A stretch of DNA of 64,000 nucleotides from Mesocentrotus franciscanus (lineage: Eukaryota > Echinodermata > Echinoidea > Camarodonta > Strongylocentrotidae). Of this stretch, positions 1 to 11,849 are shown in pieces. Every line of letters begins with the position of its first letter. The stretch's first letter is position 1. The translations under genes and the position numbers were made by a program. The stretch covers positions 29,129,016 through 29,193,015 of the forward strand of contig CP137686.1 in the NCBI GenBank assembly GCA_037976565.1, in the 5' to 3' direction. The notes below the pieces were generated by a model. The model was not told the DNA's origin. It did not search any database and saw only the letters and a program-made list of their open reading frames with translations.

Positions 1-822
1 TTGTAGGGGTCAAAATAAGGTCAAAATGGGGTCAATAGGGGGTCAATTTTTTAAATGCCCTGATTATGTTAAAAGACATGTCAAATTGTTTGTCTCGTCA
101 TACTAAACAAAAAGTGTACATGATCATATACCCCTGACCTCCCGTTAAGAAGTTATGGCCGGAAAAGTCAAAAGGTCAACGAACTTTCATTTGAGGGCAA
201 AATACACTAAAAGTGTTAGGATCGATCAATTTTCATGTTTTTGTGTCTATTTATATGTATTTTGATTTAGAAATTTGAATGAGACAATTTCTACTTAAGA
301 AGACCGTATTCAAAAGATATAAGGGGTCAAAATAAGGTCATTTGGGGTCAAATGAGCTCCTTTGGGATCAAAATACACTAACAGACTTAGGAGTTATTTG
401 TGTCAAATTATGTGTAAATTGATGAATAATAGTGAATGAATTTTTTTTTTTTAAATTTAGAAAACCATATTCAATTGATGTAAGGAGTCATTATAAGGCC
501 AAAATGGGGTCATTTGGGGTCAAAAATGTTTAATTGACCTAAATTGTGCTGTAATGCACTCTCACACTGAATGAGAAAGAGCAGTTTCATTCTAGGGTTA
601 AAATACGATAGGAGTGACAACAAAGCCATGTTCATTTTTTTAAGTGTCACAATGCAGTTTACATGTAATTTAACTGGTGGCCACAATGTCAAATTAGCTT
701 GATTGTTTTTATCTGCCCATCAGTTACATACACAACCCTGCGCTCTCTTACTAGGTATGGTAAATGTCTTAATTTGTTGCAACATACCTTTAAGGACGGA
801 TAGATGTGACAAATCAGAGGTT

Positions 823-2205
823 CTACGCATAGTCGGAATCTTCAGAGACAGAGTCTTGATCATTATCGATATCCGAATCGGAGTCAGACTGTGGAGATTG
901 GTCATCTGCTGGTATTAGGTTGGTCAAACGTGTAGGCAATGCAGGCTTGGTGTATCGAAGTGGGATGCAGTTGCCATCTTTCATGTGCCATCCATGGTGG
1001 AGAGGTGATGGAGGAGCATCTGGACTCCTGAAGTTCAGGAAGATGTATGCCTGATAGTTGGCTCGTCTGACCTTCATCTGATGTGAGTCGCAATCAGGTG
1101 GCATTCTCTGTGTTGCTTTTTCTTCATACTCTCCCACTTCTTTGCTCTTGCCTCTGCTAAACTTGTACTAGTTTTGTCTTTGTAGATGAACTTAATTGTG
1201 AATTGCTCCATGTCGATTTGGGTGTCTTCTGATACAGGCAGCTGTTTCCCAAGTCCTTGGAGCAAACTCCTTCCTTCCTCTGACTTCATTGCCGATTCAA
1301 AGATGGATGGTTTGCCATGGCCATAGAAGCCAGAGACAGCGTCTGCACCAGTATGAACATGAAAGGGGACAATGACATCTGCCACTTCAGGACTGCAAAG
1401 CTTCTTACAGTCATAGACGAAGCCCTTCCTCTTGATGCCTAATGGTCCTTCAATCTGATGGGCTGCGTATGCTGCTAGAACCATAACATCTGTGTCTTCT
1501 GCATCGATAACAACAGTGTCTTCCACACCTGACTGTCTTAGTTGGTAATACACATAGAGAAGGATGGTGTCCGCTTCTGTGTGTTAGCATGTGAATTGCT
1601 CTAATTCTGTGCCCTTCTGCAGATCTGAGCAACGATCTCTCACTGAGTATATATAAGTCGTCTCTGGGTGTTCTAATGACATGATCTTGAACTCTGCATT
1701 CAGAAACTGTTGGAGCCGAACTTTGTTGCCTGGATTTTTGAACATATCATTGAACAGCCTGGATGTTGGCAGTGGATCATCTCTTCTCATAAATACATTT
1801 CGGCTACCTCCTACATAAGTAACGCCTGTACGCCTCTGATGTTCACTATCCTTGATACTCTCATCTAGGTCATAGGGATCATTCACAAAGAAAATTGTGG
1901 TCGCCTTTCTGTGACGACCTGCAACTATGTTGTAAATCTTGTTTGCATAATCGCCCCACGTGTAATCTGTACCATCCTGCTTCTCTCTATCCTCTGCTGA
2001 TGGAGTACTAAGTCTCCAAATGAATCCCATGTCGACGAGTGCAATGTAGTTGTTAAGCGAGTTTATCTCCTCAAGATTGAGCTTGTCAACCAACTTTGAT
2101 TTCATCACCTTTCTCAGTGTTCCGTTCACGTTAAAGATAGGTAGACATTCATCTGTAACACGATATTGCATTACATCGCTCAGTCGAAATGTGTCCTCAA
2201 AGACT
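823..2205 (-). pseudogene. Same PIN/FEN-like transposon protein, left inverted copy
   Basis: This is the mirror copy of the gene on the right arm. It retains the stretch that the right arm lost, just upstream of the MKSKLVDKL motif. It is interrupted by a nonsense change at 1584-1586, where the right arm has CAA at 3137-3139, a Gln just before the TEADT motif. The remainder stays open on the minus strand from 1553 to 1074, then from 1137 to 823 in the shifted frame. The -1 frame change in the A-rich run is shared by both arms and therefore predates the duplication. Sense reading runs from the palindrome centre outwards, so the two copies are head to head. Confidence 0.75.
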
Positions 2206-3900
2206 CTTCCAAGGATCACAGAGAAAATTGCAAGAAGAGACTGCAGAGAGATGAGAAAGGGGTTCAAGATCTGGACAAATGCCTGGGTGAGTTTGACTGT
2301 GACCCGTTTGATGAGACCAAGCCAACATTGAGGTCTCTGCAGTCTGGTATGATGGCATCCGATCAGCTGGTCGTTGACTTTGAGAATGCGCACAAAGATG
2401 GTGAAGTGCTTGTTCAATCATTTTTCAAAGAGAGGATGTTTTCCGATGAGAAGAACTTTGATGACACGATGCACAGGAATTCACGCTGCAGTTTCACCAA
2501 GCCACCAATTGTTAAAGGAACATCTCGGGTTACAAAGACTGATGCAATGGAGAACAAGGCCATGACAGAGGTAATCTCTCTTGCTCAGACACATTTCGAC
2601 TGAGCGACTGAGCGGTGATGAAATCAAAGTTGGTTGACAAGCTCAATCTTGAGGAGATAAACTCGCTTAACAACTACATTGCACTCGTCGACATGGGATT
2701 CATTTGGAGACTTAGTACTCCATCAGCAGAGGATAGAGAGAAGCAGGATGGTACAGATTACACGTGGGGCGATTATGCAAACAAGATTTACAACATAGTT
2801 GCAGGTCGTCACAGAAAGGCGACCACAATTTTCTTTGTGAATGATCCCTATGACCTAGATGAGAGTATCAAGGATAGTGAACATCAGAGGCGTACAGGCG
2901 TTACTTATGTAGGAGGTAGCCGAAATGTATTTATGAGAAGAGATGATCCACTGCCAACATCCAGGCTGTTCAATGATATGTTCAAAAATCCAGGCAACAA
3001 AGTTCGGCTCCAACAGTTTCTGAATGCAGAGTTCAAGATCATGTCATTAGAACACCCAGAGACGACTTATATATACTCAGTGAGAGATCGTTGCTCAGAT
3101 CTGCAGAAGGGCACAGAATTAGAGCAATTCACATGCCAACACACAGAAGCGGACACCATCCTTCTCTATGTGTATTACCAACTAAGACAGTCAGGTGTGG
3201 AAGACACTGTTGTTATCGATGCAGAAGACACAGATGTTATGGTTCTAGCAGCATACGCAGCCCATCAGATTGAAGGACCATTAGGCATCAAGAGGAAGGG
3301 CTTCGTCTATGACTGTAAGAAGCTTTGCAGTCCTGAAGTGGCAGATGTCATTGTCCCCTTTCATGTTCATACTGGTGCAGACGCTGTCTCTGGCTTCTAT
3401 GGCCATGGCAAACCATCCATCTTTGAATCGGCAATGAAGTCAGAGGAAGGAAGGAGTTTGCTCCAAGGACTTGGGAAACAGCTGCCTGTATCAGAAGACA
3501 CCCAAATCGACATGGAGCAATTCACAATTAAGTTCATCTACAAAGACAAAACTAGTACAAGTTTAGCAGAGGCAAGAGCAAAGAAGTGGGAGAGTATGAA
3601 GAAAAAGCAACACAGAGAATGCCACCTGATTGCGACTCACATCAGATGAAGGTCAGACGAGCCAACTATCAGGCATACATCTTCCTGAACTTCAGGAGTC
3701 CAGATGCTCCTCCATCACCTCTCCACCATGGATGGCACATGAAAGATGGCAACTGCATCCCACTTCGATACACCAAGCCTGCATTGCCTACACGTTTGAC
3801 CAACCTAATACCAGCAGATGACCAATCTCCACAGTCTGACTCCGATTCGGATATCGATAATGATCAAGACTCTGTCTCTGAAGATTCCGACTATGCGTAG
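2200..3900 (+). pseudogene. Transposon-borne protein with PIN/FEN-like motif pattern, right copy (frameshifted)
   Basis: I recognise this as a large uncharacterised protein family scattered in many copies through fish, cnidarian and mollusc genomes and presumed to be carried by mobile elements. The longest open part is 2615-3649 (344 residues). Acidic motifs follow a PIN/XPG-FEN nuclease-like order: VNDPYD (about residue 77), TEADT (177-181), EDTDVMVL (204-211) and HTGADAVSGFYGHGK (252-266). The last resembles the GCD...GxGK helix-hairpin-helix region of FEN1; that fold assignment is inference. An upstream piece is open from about 2208 to 2603. About 70 bp present in the left copy are missing near 2610, with a 1-base frame change beside it. 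A -1 frame change near 3600 leads to the basic/acidic C-terminus (RANYQAYIF, then a Ser/Asp-rich tail) ending at 3900. There is no intact start, so this is a pseudogene or partial gene. Confidence 0.75.
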
Positions 3901-4721
3901 AACCTCTGATTTGTCACATCTATCCGTCCTTAAAGGTATGTTGCAACAAATTAAGACATTTACCATACCTAGTAAGAGAGCGCAGGGTTGTGTATGTAAC
4001 TGATGGGCAGATAAAAACAATCAAGCTAATTTGACATTGTGGCCACCAGTTAAATTACATGTAAACTGCATTGTGACACTTAAAAAAATGAACATGGCTT
4101 TGTTGTCACTCCTATCGTATTTTAACCCTAGAATGAAACTGCTCTTTCTCATTCAGTGTGAGAGTGCATTACAGCACAATTTAGGTCAATTAAACATTTT
4201 TGACCCCAAATGACCCCATTTTGGCCTTATAATGACTCCTTACATCAATTGAATATGGTTTTCTAAATTTAAAAAAAAAAAATTCATTCACTATTATTCA
4301 TCAATTTACACATAATTTGACACAAATAACTCCTAAGTCTGTTGGTGTATTTTGATCCCAAAGGAGCTCATTTGATCCCAAATGACCTTATTTTGACCCC
4401 TTATATCTTTTGAATACGGTCTTCGTAAGTAGAAATTGTCTCATTCAAATTTCTAAATCAAAATACATATAAATAGACACAAAAAACATGAAAATTGATC
4501 GATCCTAACACTTTTAGTGTATTTTGCCCTCAAATGAAAGTTCGTTGACCTTTTGACTTTTCCGCCATAACTTCTTAACGGGGGTCAGGGTATATGATCA
4601 TGTACACTTTTTGTTCAGTATGACGAGACAAACAATTTGACATGTCTTTTAACATAATCAGGGCATTTAAAAAAATTGACCCCCTATTGACCCCATTTTG
4701 ACCTTATTTTGACCCCTACAA
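3901..4721 (+). repeat. Non-coding outer arm with TGACCCC words (mirrored at 1-822)
   Basis: The outer 0.8 kb of each palindrome arm lacks a convincing gene. Its last part repeats short phrases such as TTTTGACCCC, ATTGACCCC and TTTGACCTT on the plus strand, which look like subterminal repeats of a DNA transposon. The edge is sharp on the right: homology stops after CCCCTACAA at 4721, where unrelated sequence begins. Confidence 0.7.
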
Positions 4722-4890
4722 GAGTTGCCGGGGGTTAGGAGGGGACTACCCAAGCTAATTTTAATCATTGACCTCCAAACAACTCAAAAACACTTAAAAA
4801 CCTTTGTCCCCGAAAAATATCAGCGGGGTCTACACACTTTGACTCTACTAATAATCAAGTATATGCTAAATTAACGTTGAAACTAGATAT

Positions 4891-4979
4891 ACAGTCAAAC
4901 CTGCTTTAGTGACCACCTGTCTACAAAGACCACTTTTTGTGTTTCCCTTGGGCGGTCGCTATAGACAGGTTTCACTGTA
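4891..4979. mobile_element. Short MITE, CAGTCAAACCTG family
   Basis: A roughly 88-bp element begins ACAGTCAAACCTG and ends CAGGTTTCACTGTA, so its ends are inverted repeats. The middle reads through ACCACCTGTCTACAAAGACC and a GGCGGTCGCTATAGACAGG end. A related, longer copy in inverted arrangement lies at 41985-42159. Both are flanked by TA-rich sequence, consistent with a TA target. Confidence 0.65.
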
Positions 4980-6765
4980 TAATCAATTATTAACAAAATG
5001 CAAATGCAAAGTATTTATCTTTCTTAATAATCAGAATATTCTCAGGGTTCTAAATGTAGAATAAGGAACACTCCATGGAAGTAAGCCTACTTCCGATGCA
5101 ATCATCAATATGCCATATCAGTCACGTGACGAGAATATATTTCTAGTTAAAAGGAGGTTTATCAAAGGATAAGGCTGGTGCCTTACTACCGACTGATGAT
5201 AAGAAACTGAAAAAGCGCAGGATATGGCTTTGCAGAAATGAAGTCAATGTAATGCATTTATAAAAATAATACAATGTATAAAGTTTATAAAGTAAATTAT
5301 TTTGGTTAAATATTGTATACGGTAGTACTATGATCTTTTTACTTCATGTTATGTATTCCAGTTTGCCGTGAAGATTGGATTCAATCTATATCTTTACTTT
5401 CATTTGTATCCTATTTTTATATTGTGTTTTGCCAAGCAACTTGGCAAAGATCGAATTTGCATAATGGTAACGCTTTAGCCAATGTCTTCCTTCTAATGTT
5501 TGACTTGATTTAATATTTTTATGTAATGTATTTTAACTTTCACCTTTCATAAACATGGTTTCGTAAGGGGCATGCCCTTCCCCTATACAATATTTTCCCC
5601 CTTGGCCAGCAAATGGGGGAGGGGCATAATTATATACCCTCCTAATACCGAGTTCGATATATTCTTCGCTTGGCACAAATAGCACAGAGTCAAATGCATT
5701 TTTAGAATAATGCCTAACACAAGTTTGATATTTCACTCTATTTTCCCACAACAAACTGCCTATATTGAAATTATTTTGCGGTGTCGTTATTCAAACAAAC
5801 CGTTTGACTAACTTTTGAGAACACACAACCTTACCTCTTTGTAAGTTTTCCAAATGTTATATGTTTAAGCAAATAATATATCCCGAGGTATACGATGAGT
5901 GAGTGTTTTCACGATTGTCATACCAGCTTCTATCTACAAAAAGATTATAAATCACAAAGCACAATTTCAAGGTGTATAAAAAATATTAAAAAATATTCAA
6001 CTTCGAGTACTTGAAACTATTTGTGTATATAGAGGACAGATAACTACAAATATATCCTGATCTATTGAATATGATGGATTTAAATGTAATATAGGTCTAG
6101 CCAAGCCTTATGTATAAATTAGAAGTATATCAATAGAGTGTAAAAATATTGTTAACTGTTCAACTATGATAAATATTGAACGTGGGAGACGAGTTCGGTC
6201 CAACATTTTCGCCAAGGAAGGAACCTTATCTTTTCAAAATTGTCGACAAGAATAATAATAAAAAAATAGGTTCTCAACTTCTTTATCCACATGCACAAAC
6301 TTCTTCAGTGACGACCCCTTGATTTTTCTTTGGATTTTACAGTAATTTTTGATGAGCTTTTAATTTTGTATAGATGACTCGTTTTTGTAGTCAATAAACA
6401 TTACAAAGGACATTTTGGAAAAACCAGTCATACCCTCCCCGATGACGGTGTCTACTTAAAATTATTTTCAAATGTCGTAATCATAAGTGTAACAATGAAA
6501 TGAAATGCATAGGCTAAATTCATAGGCTTAAATTGTAAATTGAACAGAATGAAAGTGATATTTATGATTGATGAAATGACAGCTGATGAACATTATAGAT
6601 TGGGGAGAGTATAGGTATCCTATATACTATATAGGCCTAGTGATCGTCAGAACAAAATCATCGCCTAAATTGTTTCAGGGAGGATGTGATGGAGAGAGAG
6701 AGGGGGGGGGGGTGTAGGGGGCGTTGGGAATGATGAAAGGAGAACAATTTAGAACAGGAGAGAGG
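4980..6765. other. No feature recognised
   Basis: AT-rich unique-looking sequence. Short open frames here (for example 5533-5754 on the minus strand) have no recognisable domain and no support. Nothing else is visible on either strand. Confidence 0.5.
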
Positions 6766-6975
6766 CAGGGGCGGATCAAGAGGGAGCGTGGGGGCGCTGG
6801 CCCCCTTTTCTTCCAAAAAATAGCAGGAAAAATAGCAAGAAATATTCACATAAATGTTCAGTTTACGCGTTCAGAAATGCCTCAGAATGTACCACAGGGC
6901 ATCGGACCCCGTAAAGGCTTTGCGCTTCACGCTCGCAATTTCGTACATTTCGTACAAATCCTGGATCCGCCACTG
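6766..6975. mobile_element. hAT-like MITE, CAGGGGCGGATC / GGATCCGCCACTG ends
   Basis: The sequence begins CAGGGGCGGATCAAG and ends CCTGGATCCGCCACTG, the same terminal family as the elements at 24404-24733 and 62138-62396, which have exact 8-bp target duplications. Here the flanks are GA-rich and give no clean duplication. There is no transposase, so it is non-autonomous. A (GT)n tract follows at about 7000-7030. Confidence 0.6.
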
Positions 6976-8616
6976 AGAGGGGGAGAGAGAAAGCCAGAGT
7001 GTGTGTGTGTGTGCATGTGTGTGTGTTTTCTTGGTTGTGTGCAGTTGCATGGACCTGCTAAGTTCTTCATCTCTAAGTAGCGTTCTTTTTGGGGGGTGGG
7101 TGGGGTGGAGGTCCGCGCGTAAAGTTTATCGTAAATTTTGTAATTCGGTGATACAACATTTGATTTAGTATGATTTTTTTTCACCAAAAATTATCATAAG
7201 ATAAGGAGGGCGATTGACCCATTGCTGAGGAATACAAAATTATATTCATTCATAACTTCAATATTGGATTCCAACGAATCCTTAAAATACTACATTTATA
7301 AATAATAAAAAAAGTTTCTTGATTACGAGTTCATTTTGTACCTCTGACATTTTTATCTGACATTTTTACTATTGGCATTTTAACATCTGGTTTTTTTTAC
7401 CTCTTGCTTTTTTGAAACTCTTGACACTTTAACCTGGCACCATAACATAAATGGGTACTGGAGATGTTGTCGATAGTGGGGTAAAAGGTGTATTATGTTG
7501 TTAAATTGGCCTGCAATTGTTATGAACAGTGCCTCTTGCCTTTTTAGTAGAACTGCAGCTTTTTACAAGAGCAAAGCGGGCAGTCGAGCGTTGTTTCCAC
7601 ATGCAAGAATCAAATTAAGGGGCAACGTACATACATTTTGATAAGATGAAATAATGGGCACATAAGACATCAGAACATAATCCATCAGAGTGTGCCATTT
7701 TTTTCTTCTCAGGACGGGCACCCTTTTTTAATCACGAAATATCTGAGGATGTACACCCCTGTTACCTCGGAAATGGGAAACTATTTTTGTTTAAATGCAC
7801 ATCATAACACAATGGGAATCGCGCATAATCATCCCTGAAGGCTTACATTTTGGTAAATTTTAACATTTACGTCATATTCGCATATACAAAATACTAACGT
7901 TTTCACGATGTTACCAAAAACTTAGCACCAATGGATTTGATATGCCATTTTCAAAAACAATTTTGCTCGGTGAAGCGAATATTGATTAATGCAACGAAAA
8001 TATCATTTGAAAGCATATTACCTCTTCTCATGGAAAGCAAGAAATGTCTTTACAGAATTCATAGTTTGCTCATAATAATCGTTTATTTTCGGATGTGATA
8101 TATCTAAATCCCTGAAATATTGCTGGCCGAGCTAAGGGTGTAAAAGTTGTAAATGGGCCTGAAAATTTGTGTTCTTGCCGATCAGTTCTAGGACCTACCT
8201 CACTTATGCATATGTCTCACTATACCCTTTAACGCAGGCGCCGGAAGTGGGGTGCAGGCGGTCCCCCAAAAAAAAAAAAAAAGTGTGGGGAGGAGCAAAA
8301 CATTTGCCCCCGAAAAAAATCAGCAGTAAAGGGGTAAAAATGGTTTGTATTTTGTAACCAAAAAGAAAAGAAAAGTAATAAAACGTGAATTAAATCACAT
8401 AAAAAGTATATTCCATTCAAAGAAAAGGAGAGTAAACAGGAAATAAATTTCCAAAACATTCTGCATGCCCCTATATCAATGGAGGATTTATAATACTGAT
8501 ACGCGCATATCATGGAAATATTGTGAGAGGATGTGAAAGCTTGTGTTTTTTTTATTATAGGGGTGCATGAGAAGGCTTGAGCCCCTGAACACTAGCGTAA
8601 AGATAGGGGCGGTTGC
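6976..8616. other. No gene; weakly repetitive AT-rich sequence
   Basis: Around 7330-7430 there are degenerate direct repeats of a CTGACATTTTTA-like phrase. Near 8236-8290 a G-rich segment (GCGCCGGAAGTGGGG followed by an A-run) looks like a transposon terminus without a partner. I see no coding region or RNA gene. Confidence 0.45.
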
Positions 8617-10462
8617 CCTCCAAATAAAATTCAAACGTGGTTTATTTCTAATGCGATACCAGTGAATAGGGGCGGCGATTTCTTTTCATGACCGGGGGGA
8701 GACGAAATTCGAGGGACGAGGGAGCAGTGGCGTAATGAGCAAAAACGCTTGGGAGGGGAAAAAAATCCGCATCACCACCACTGTTAATATATGTTACATG
8801 CAGGCCCCGCGGAACGTTTTTTCAAAGTGGGGGCTAAAGTATTCACGATCAAGTAGAGCAAAGTGAGCGAGGCAAGTGGATCGTAAATTGGCGTGGGTCC
8901 AGGGGCAAAGCCCCGGCGGGGGTCAAGGGGCGGAGCCCATAAAGCTCAGGGTTTTTTTTAGGCATTTAGTTATGGTCAAATGAGCATCCAGGGGCCCGCC
9001 TAAGGGCCCCTGATGGGGTCCAGGGGGCGGAGCCCCCGGAAGCTAACGGGGTTTTAGGCATTTAACTACGGTCAGATGAGCATATTTTGATACCTTATTT
9101 GTGACACTGGCATGCAGGTCACTAATTGGAGTGGGATCCTCAGAAGCTCAGGGGTTTTAGGCATTTAATAATGGTCAGATGATCGCATCCAGGGGCCTGC
9201 TTTAGGGCCCTTGTGGGGTCCAGGGGCGGAGCCCCGGAAGCTCAGGGGTTTTAGACATTTAACAATCAGATGAGCAACCAGGGGCCCGCCTTAGGGCCCT
9301 TGGTGGGGTCCAGGGGGCAGAGCCCCAAGCTCAGGAAAATCATGCCATTTCAGCAACATCTGTGAATCCCTGGTATCCAATTAGAAATAAACCAAGCCCC
9401 CAAGCCCCATCAGTACGCCAGTGCGAGGATCATAGTGAACGAGAGGGGTGAATGTGACAGAAGTGACTACCCCCTCACAGGTTTTTGAAGTTTTGTTATA
9501 TCAAAACATTACATTCCTTAGCAAAACTATAATATAAAACACAAGCACAGTACTTTTTCACACTTCACTTTTCTACAATATTTACTTGTACAATTTGAAG
9601 GATATTATGCGAAGGAGCGTAGCTCGAGAGCGAGAAGATTTTGCATTTTAATTTGTCTAAACGCTGCACTCTTGGGCCCTCCAGAGCCTAAAAGTGGCTT
9701 GCAGTCTTTAGTCATTATTTGCTTTACTTTTTTTGTGTGCACTTTTTCGAATTTTCAGGGGGGGGGACAACCCCCCGTCCCCCGGGATCGCCGCCCCTGC
9801 CAGTGAATTACAAATGTTGCTGAAATGACATGATTTTCGAGGATTTTTTTCTCAATTTTGTTTGTAAATTATACTTTTTATGCGTTAGCTTAAAAATTAC
9901 TAATTCCCAAATAGACAGACAAAAAATATGCTTATTGAGAAGCCTTCATGCCAGAACCTGCACGGATCGGGGGCTCGAGCCCCCCTAACTTTTTTGAAAA
10001 AGTATTTTAAAGAGAAAAGGAAAGAAAGAGAAAGAAAAATGCGTGACCTGCCAGTTTCACAAATGAGGTATCAAAATATGCGAATCCGACCGTAATTAAA
10101 TGCCTAAAACCCCTGAGCTTACGATAGCTCCGCCCCCTGGACCCCACCGAGTGCCCTAAGGCGGGCCCTGGACGCTCATCTGACCGTAATTAAATACCTA
10201 AAACCCTGAGCTTCCGATGGCTCTGCCCCTGGACCCCACCAGGGGCCTAAGACAGGCCCCTGAATGCTCATCTGACCATAATGAAATGCCTAAAACCGCT
10301 GAGCTTCATGGGGCTCTGCCCCCTAGACCCCACGCCAATTAGTGACCTGCCAATGTCACAAATAAGGTATCTAAATATGCTTATCTGACCGTAGTTTAAT
10401 GCCTAAAACCCCTAAGCTTCCGGGGGCTCCGCCCGTTGACCTTTTTGCTCATTACGCCACTA
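8617..10462. repeat. Composite repeat with GC-rich tandem units, family A copy 1
   Basis: The copy begins with CCAAATAAAATTCAAACGTGG and includes the phrase GTTTATTTCTAAT..GATACCAGTG. After an insertion at 8667-9799 it resumes at 9800 and continues through a block of degenerate tandem units (about 10075-10440) of the type ATCTGACCGTAATTAAATGCC...GGGGCTCCGCCCCTGGACCCC. It ends near GCTCATTACGCCACTAC (10448-10464), the reverse complement of a CAGTGGCGTAATGAGC terminus also seen at 8725. A second copy of the family lies at 19736-20880. No transposase is visible. Confidence 0.65.
8667..9799. mobile_element. hAT-like non-autonomous element, 1133 bp, exact 8-bp TSD
   Basis: Termini are TAGGGGCGGCGAT (8667-8679) and ATCGCCGCCCCTG (ending 9799), a 13-bp inverted repeat with one mismatch at the first base. 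The element is flanked on both sides by CCAGTGAA (8659-8666 and 9800-9807), an exact 8-bp duplication that restores the interrupted host repeat. Eight-base duplications with C/TAGGGG ends are typical of the hAT superfamily. Inside is a second pair of ends (CAGTGGCGTA at 8725, TACGCCAGTG at 9423) enclosing a reverse-oriented copy of the same GC-rich tandem family into which the element is inserted. There is no transposase ORF. Confidence 0.75.
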
Positions 10463-11142
10463 CCCCCCGAAAGGTGAGCCCCCTGGAATGTTTATCCCCC
10501 TTCCCAAACTGCTTCCGGCGCGCCTGCCCTTTTTCATCCTATAAAGAAGAGGCGATTGATCACAGAGGCAAATTAAAATAAAAGGTGGTTTTTAGGAATT
10601 TACAAATCATTTTGAACTTTCCTTTTGTAGTAGAATGGTTTTATTAGAACTGCAAAATGGTAGCCCGAGCTAAATTTCATTGCAAGTTTTACAAGCTCAG
10701 TTTTAAAAAAATTTCAACAAAACTTAGATATAGACAATTACAAATAATACACAGTAAAATAGAACACAACTTATAATTACATATTCCATACTTGCAAACA
10801 AATTGATGATACAAATAGAATAGATTCGTCATTATTATTTTTGTGATTATTGTTAAGTGAGGAATATTCATATTTTAAATAGAAATTGAGGCTGATTAAA
10901 TGATTTTATGATAAGTAAATACTGAAGATTTTTTTATTTCGAACCATAATAAACTGCAAATAGAATGCCTATTCATAATGCTACTCGATAATGTAATTCA
11001 ACACAGTCAACCACAATATTATGAGGATTTATCATAGAAAATAATTAAACGATACTGAAAGAGAGAGAAAGTGTCAGGGAGAGAACAATTCCAAGAGAGA
11101 GTGTTAAGTTAGAAAAAAAGAAGGAGGAAGAATGCAGAAGAC

Positions 11143-11229
<87 letters not shown>

Positions 11230-11849
11230 AGTGCGAGAATTCTAAACTCTGACATGACATATATATATATATATATAGAGGGAGTGCTATGAGAAGAATG
11301 AAACAGATGGAACTGCGAAGACATGGAGAAGAAGAATGATGATAAAAGTAAGACGACAAAAGGAAAGCGGTTAGAAATTTCAGAGTAAATTACAAATTTT
11401 CCTTTACAGAGAATGTTTTATCATAGGCCTAAAGTCGGTTTCCGGATAAATCATCAGCTTATAAATGTATCTACAATGTACCTATTAATCATAATCAAAG
11501 AAATGTGATTGGAATATAATTAAAACCGTGAATGTAAAGATCTGAAATTTTATATTATTTTTGTAATATATAAATATTTAATAATATTACACTCAGAACT
11601 CATTAACCTCTTCAGCTTATAGGATGAAATCTAAGAGCTCCTCTATCCGTTTGAAGACATACAGGAATGGGAATCATTAAAACTTGCAATGGGTGTACAA
11701 CAATCGGGGCTTCTCAGGTACAATACACTACTTTCCCCGCGATACCCCCTTCACATACAGTGCGGGAACCCAATAGCAGACAAGCCAAGACACGAGTTTG
11801 TGTTGCCTTTGACAGCATTTTGAGCTAATGCAAAAATATTTAAAAATAA
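10463..11849. other. No gene; AT-rich with a TA microsatellite
   Basis: Apart from the (TA)n tract at 11145-11226 and a shorter one near 11260-11276, I see nothing here. Open frames across the TA tract are low-complexity artefacts. Confidence 0.5.
11145..11226. repeat. (TA)n microsatellite
   Basis: An almost uninterrupted alternating TA tract of about 80 bp with a single ATGTAT interruption, followed about 35 bp later by a shorter TA tract. Confidence 0.95.

Larger units (their letters stand above)
1..4721. repeat. 4.7 kb near-perfect palindrome (head-to-head transposon copy)
   Basis: Positions 1-2109 and 2614-4721 are reverse complements; paired coordinates sum to 4722-4723 along the whole arm. 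The unpaired centre is 2110-2613. The arms look about 99% identical by eye. They differ by scattered substitutions and 1-2 base indels, for example around 120-175, 293, 345 and 381 and at 1586, so this is not a simple mirror artefact of one read. Each arm runs outward from the centre as coding sequence and then about 0.8 kb of non-coding DNA rich in TGACCCC-type words. The left arm reaches base 1 of the window, so its outer boundary and any target-site duplication cannot be seen. Confidence 0.9.
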
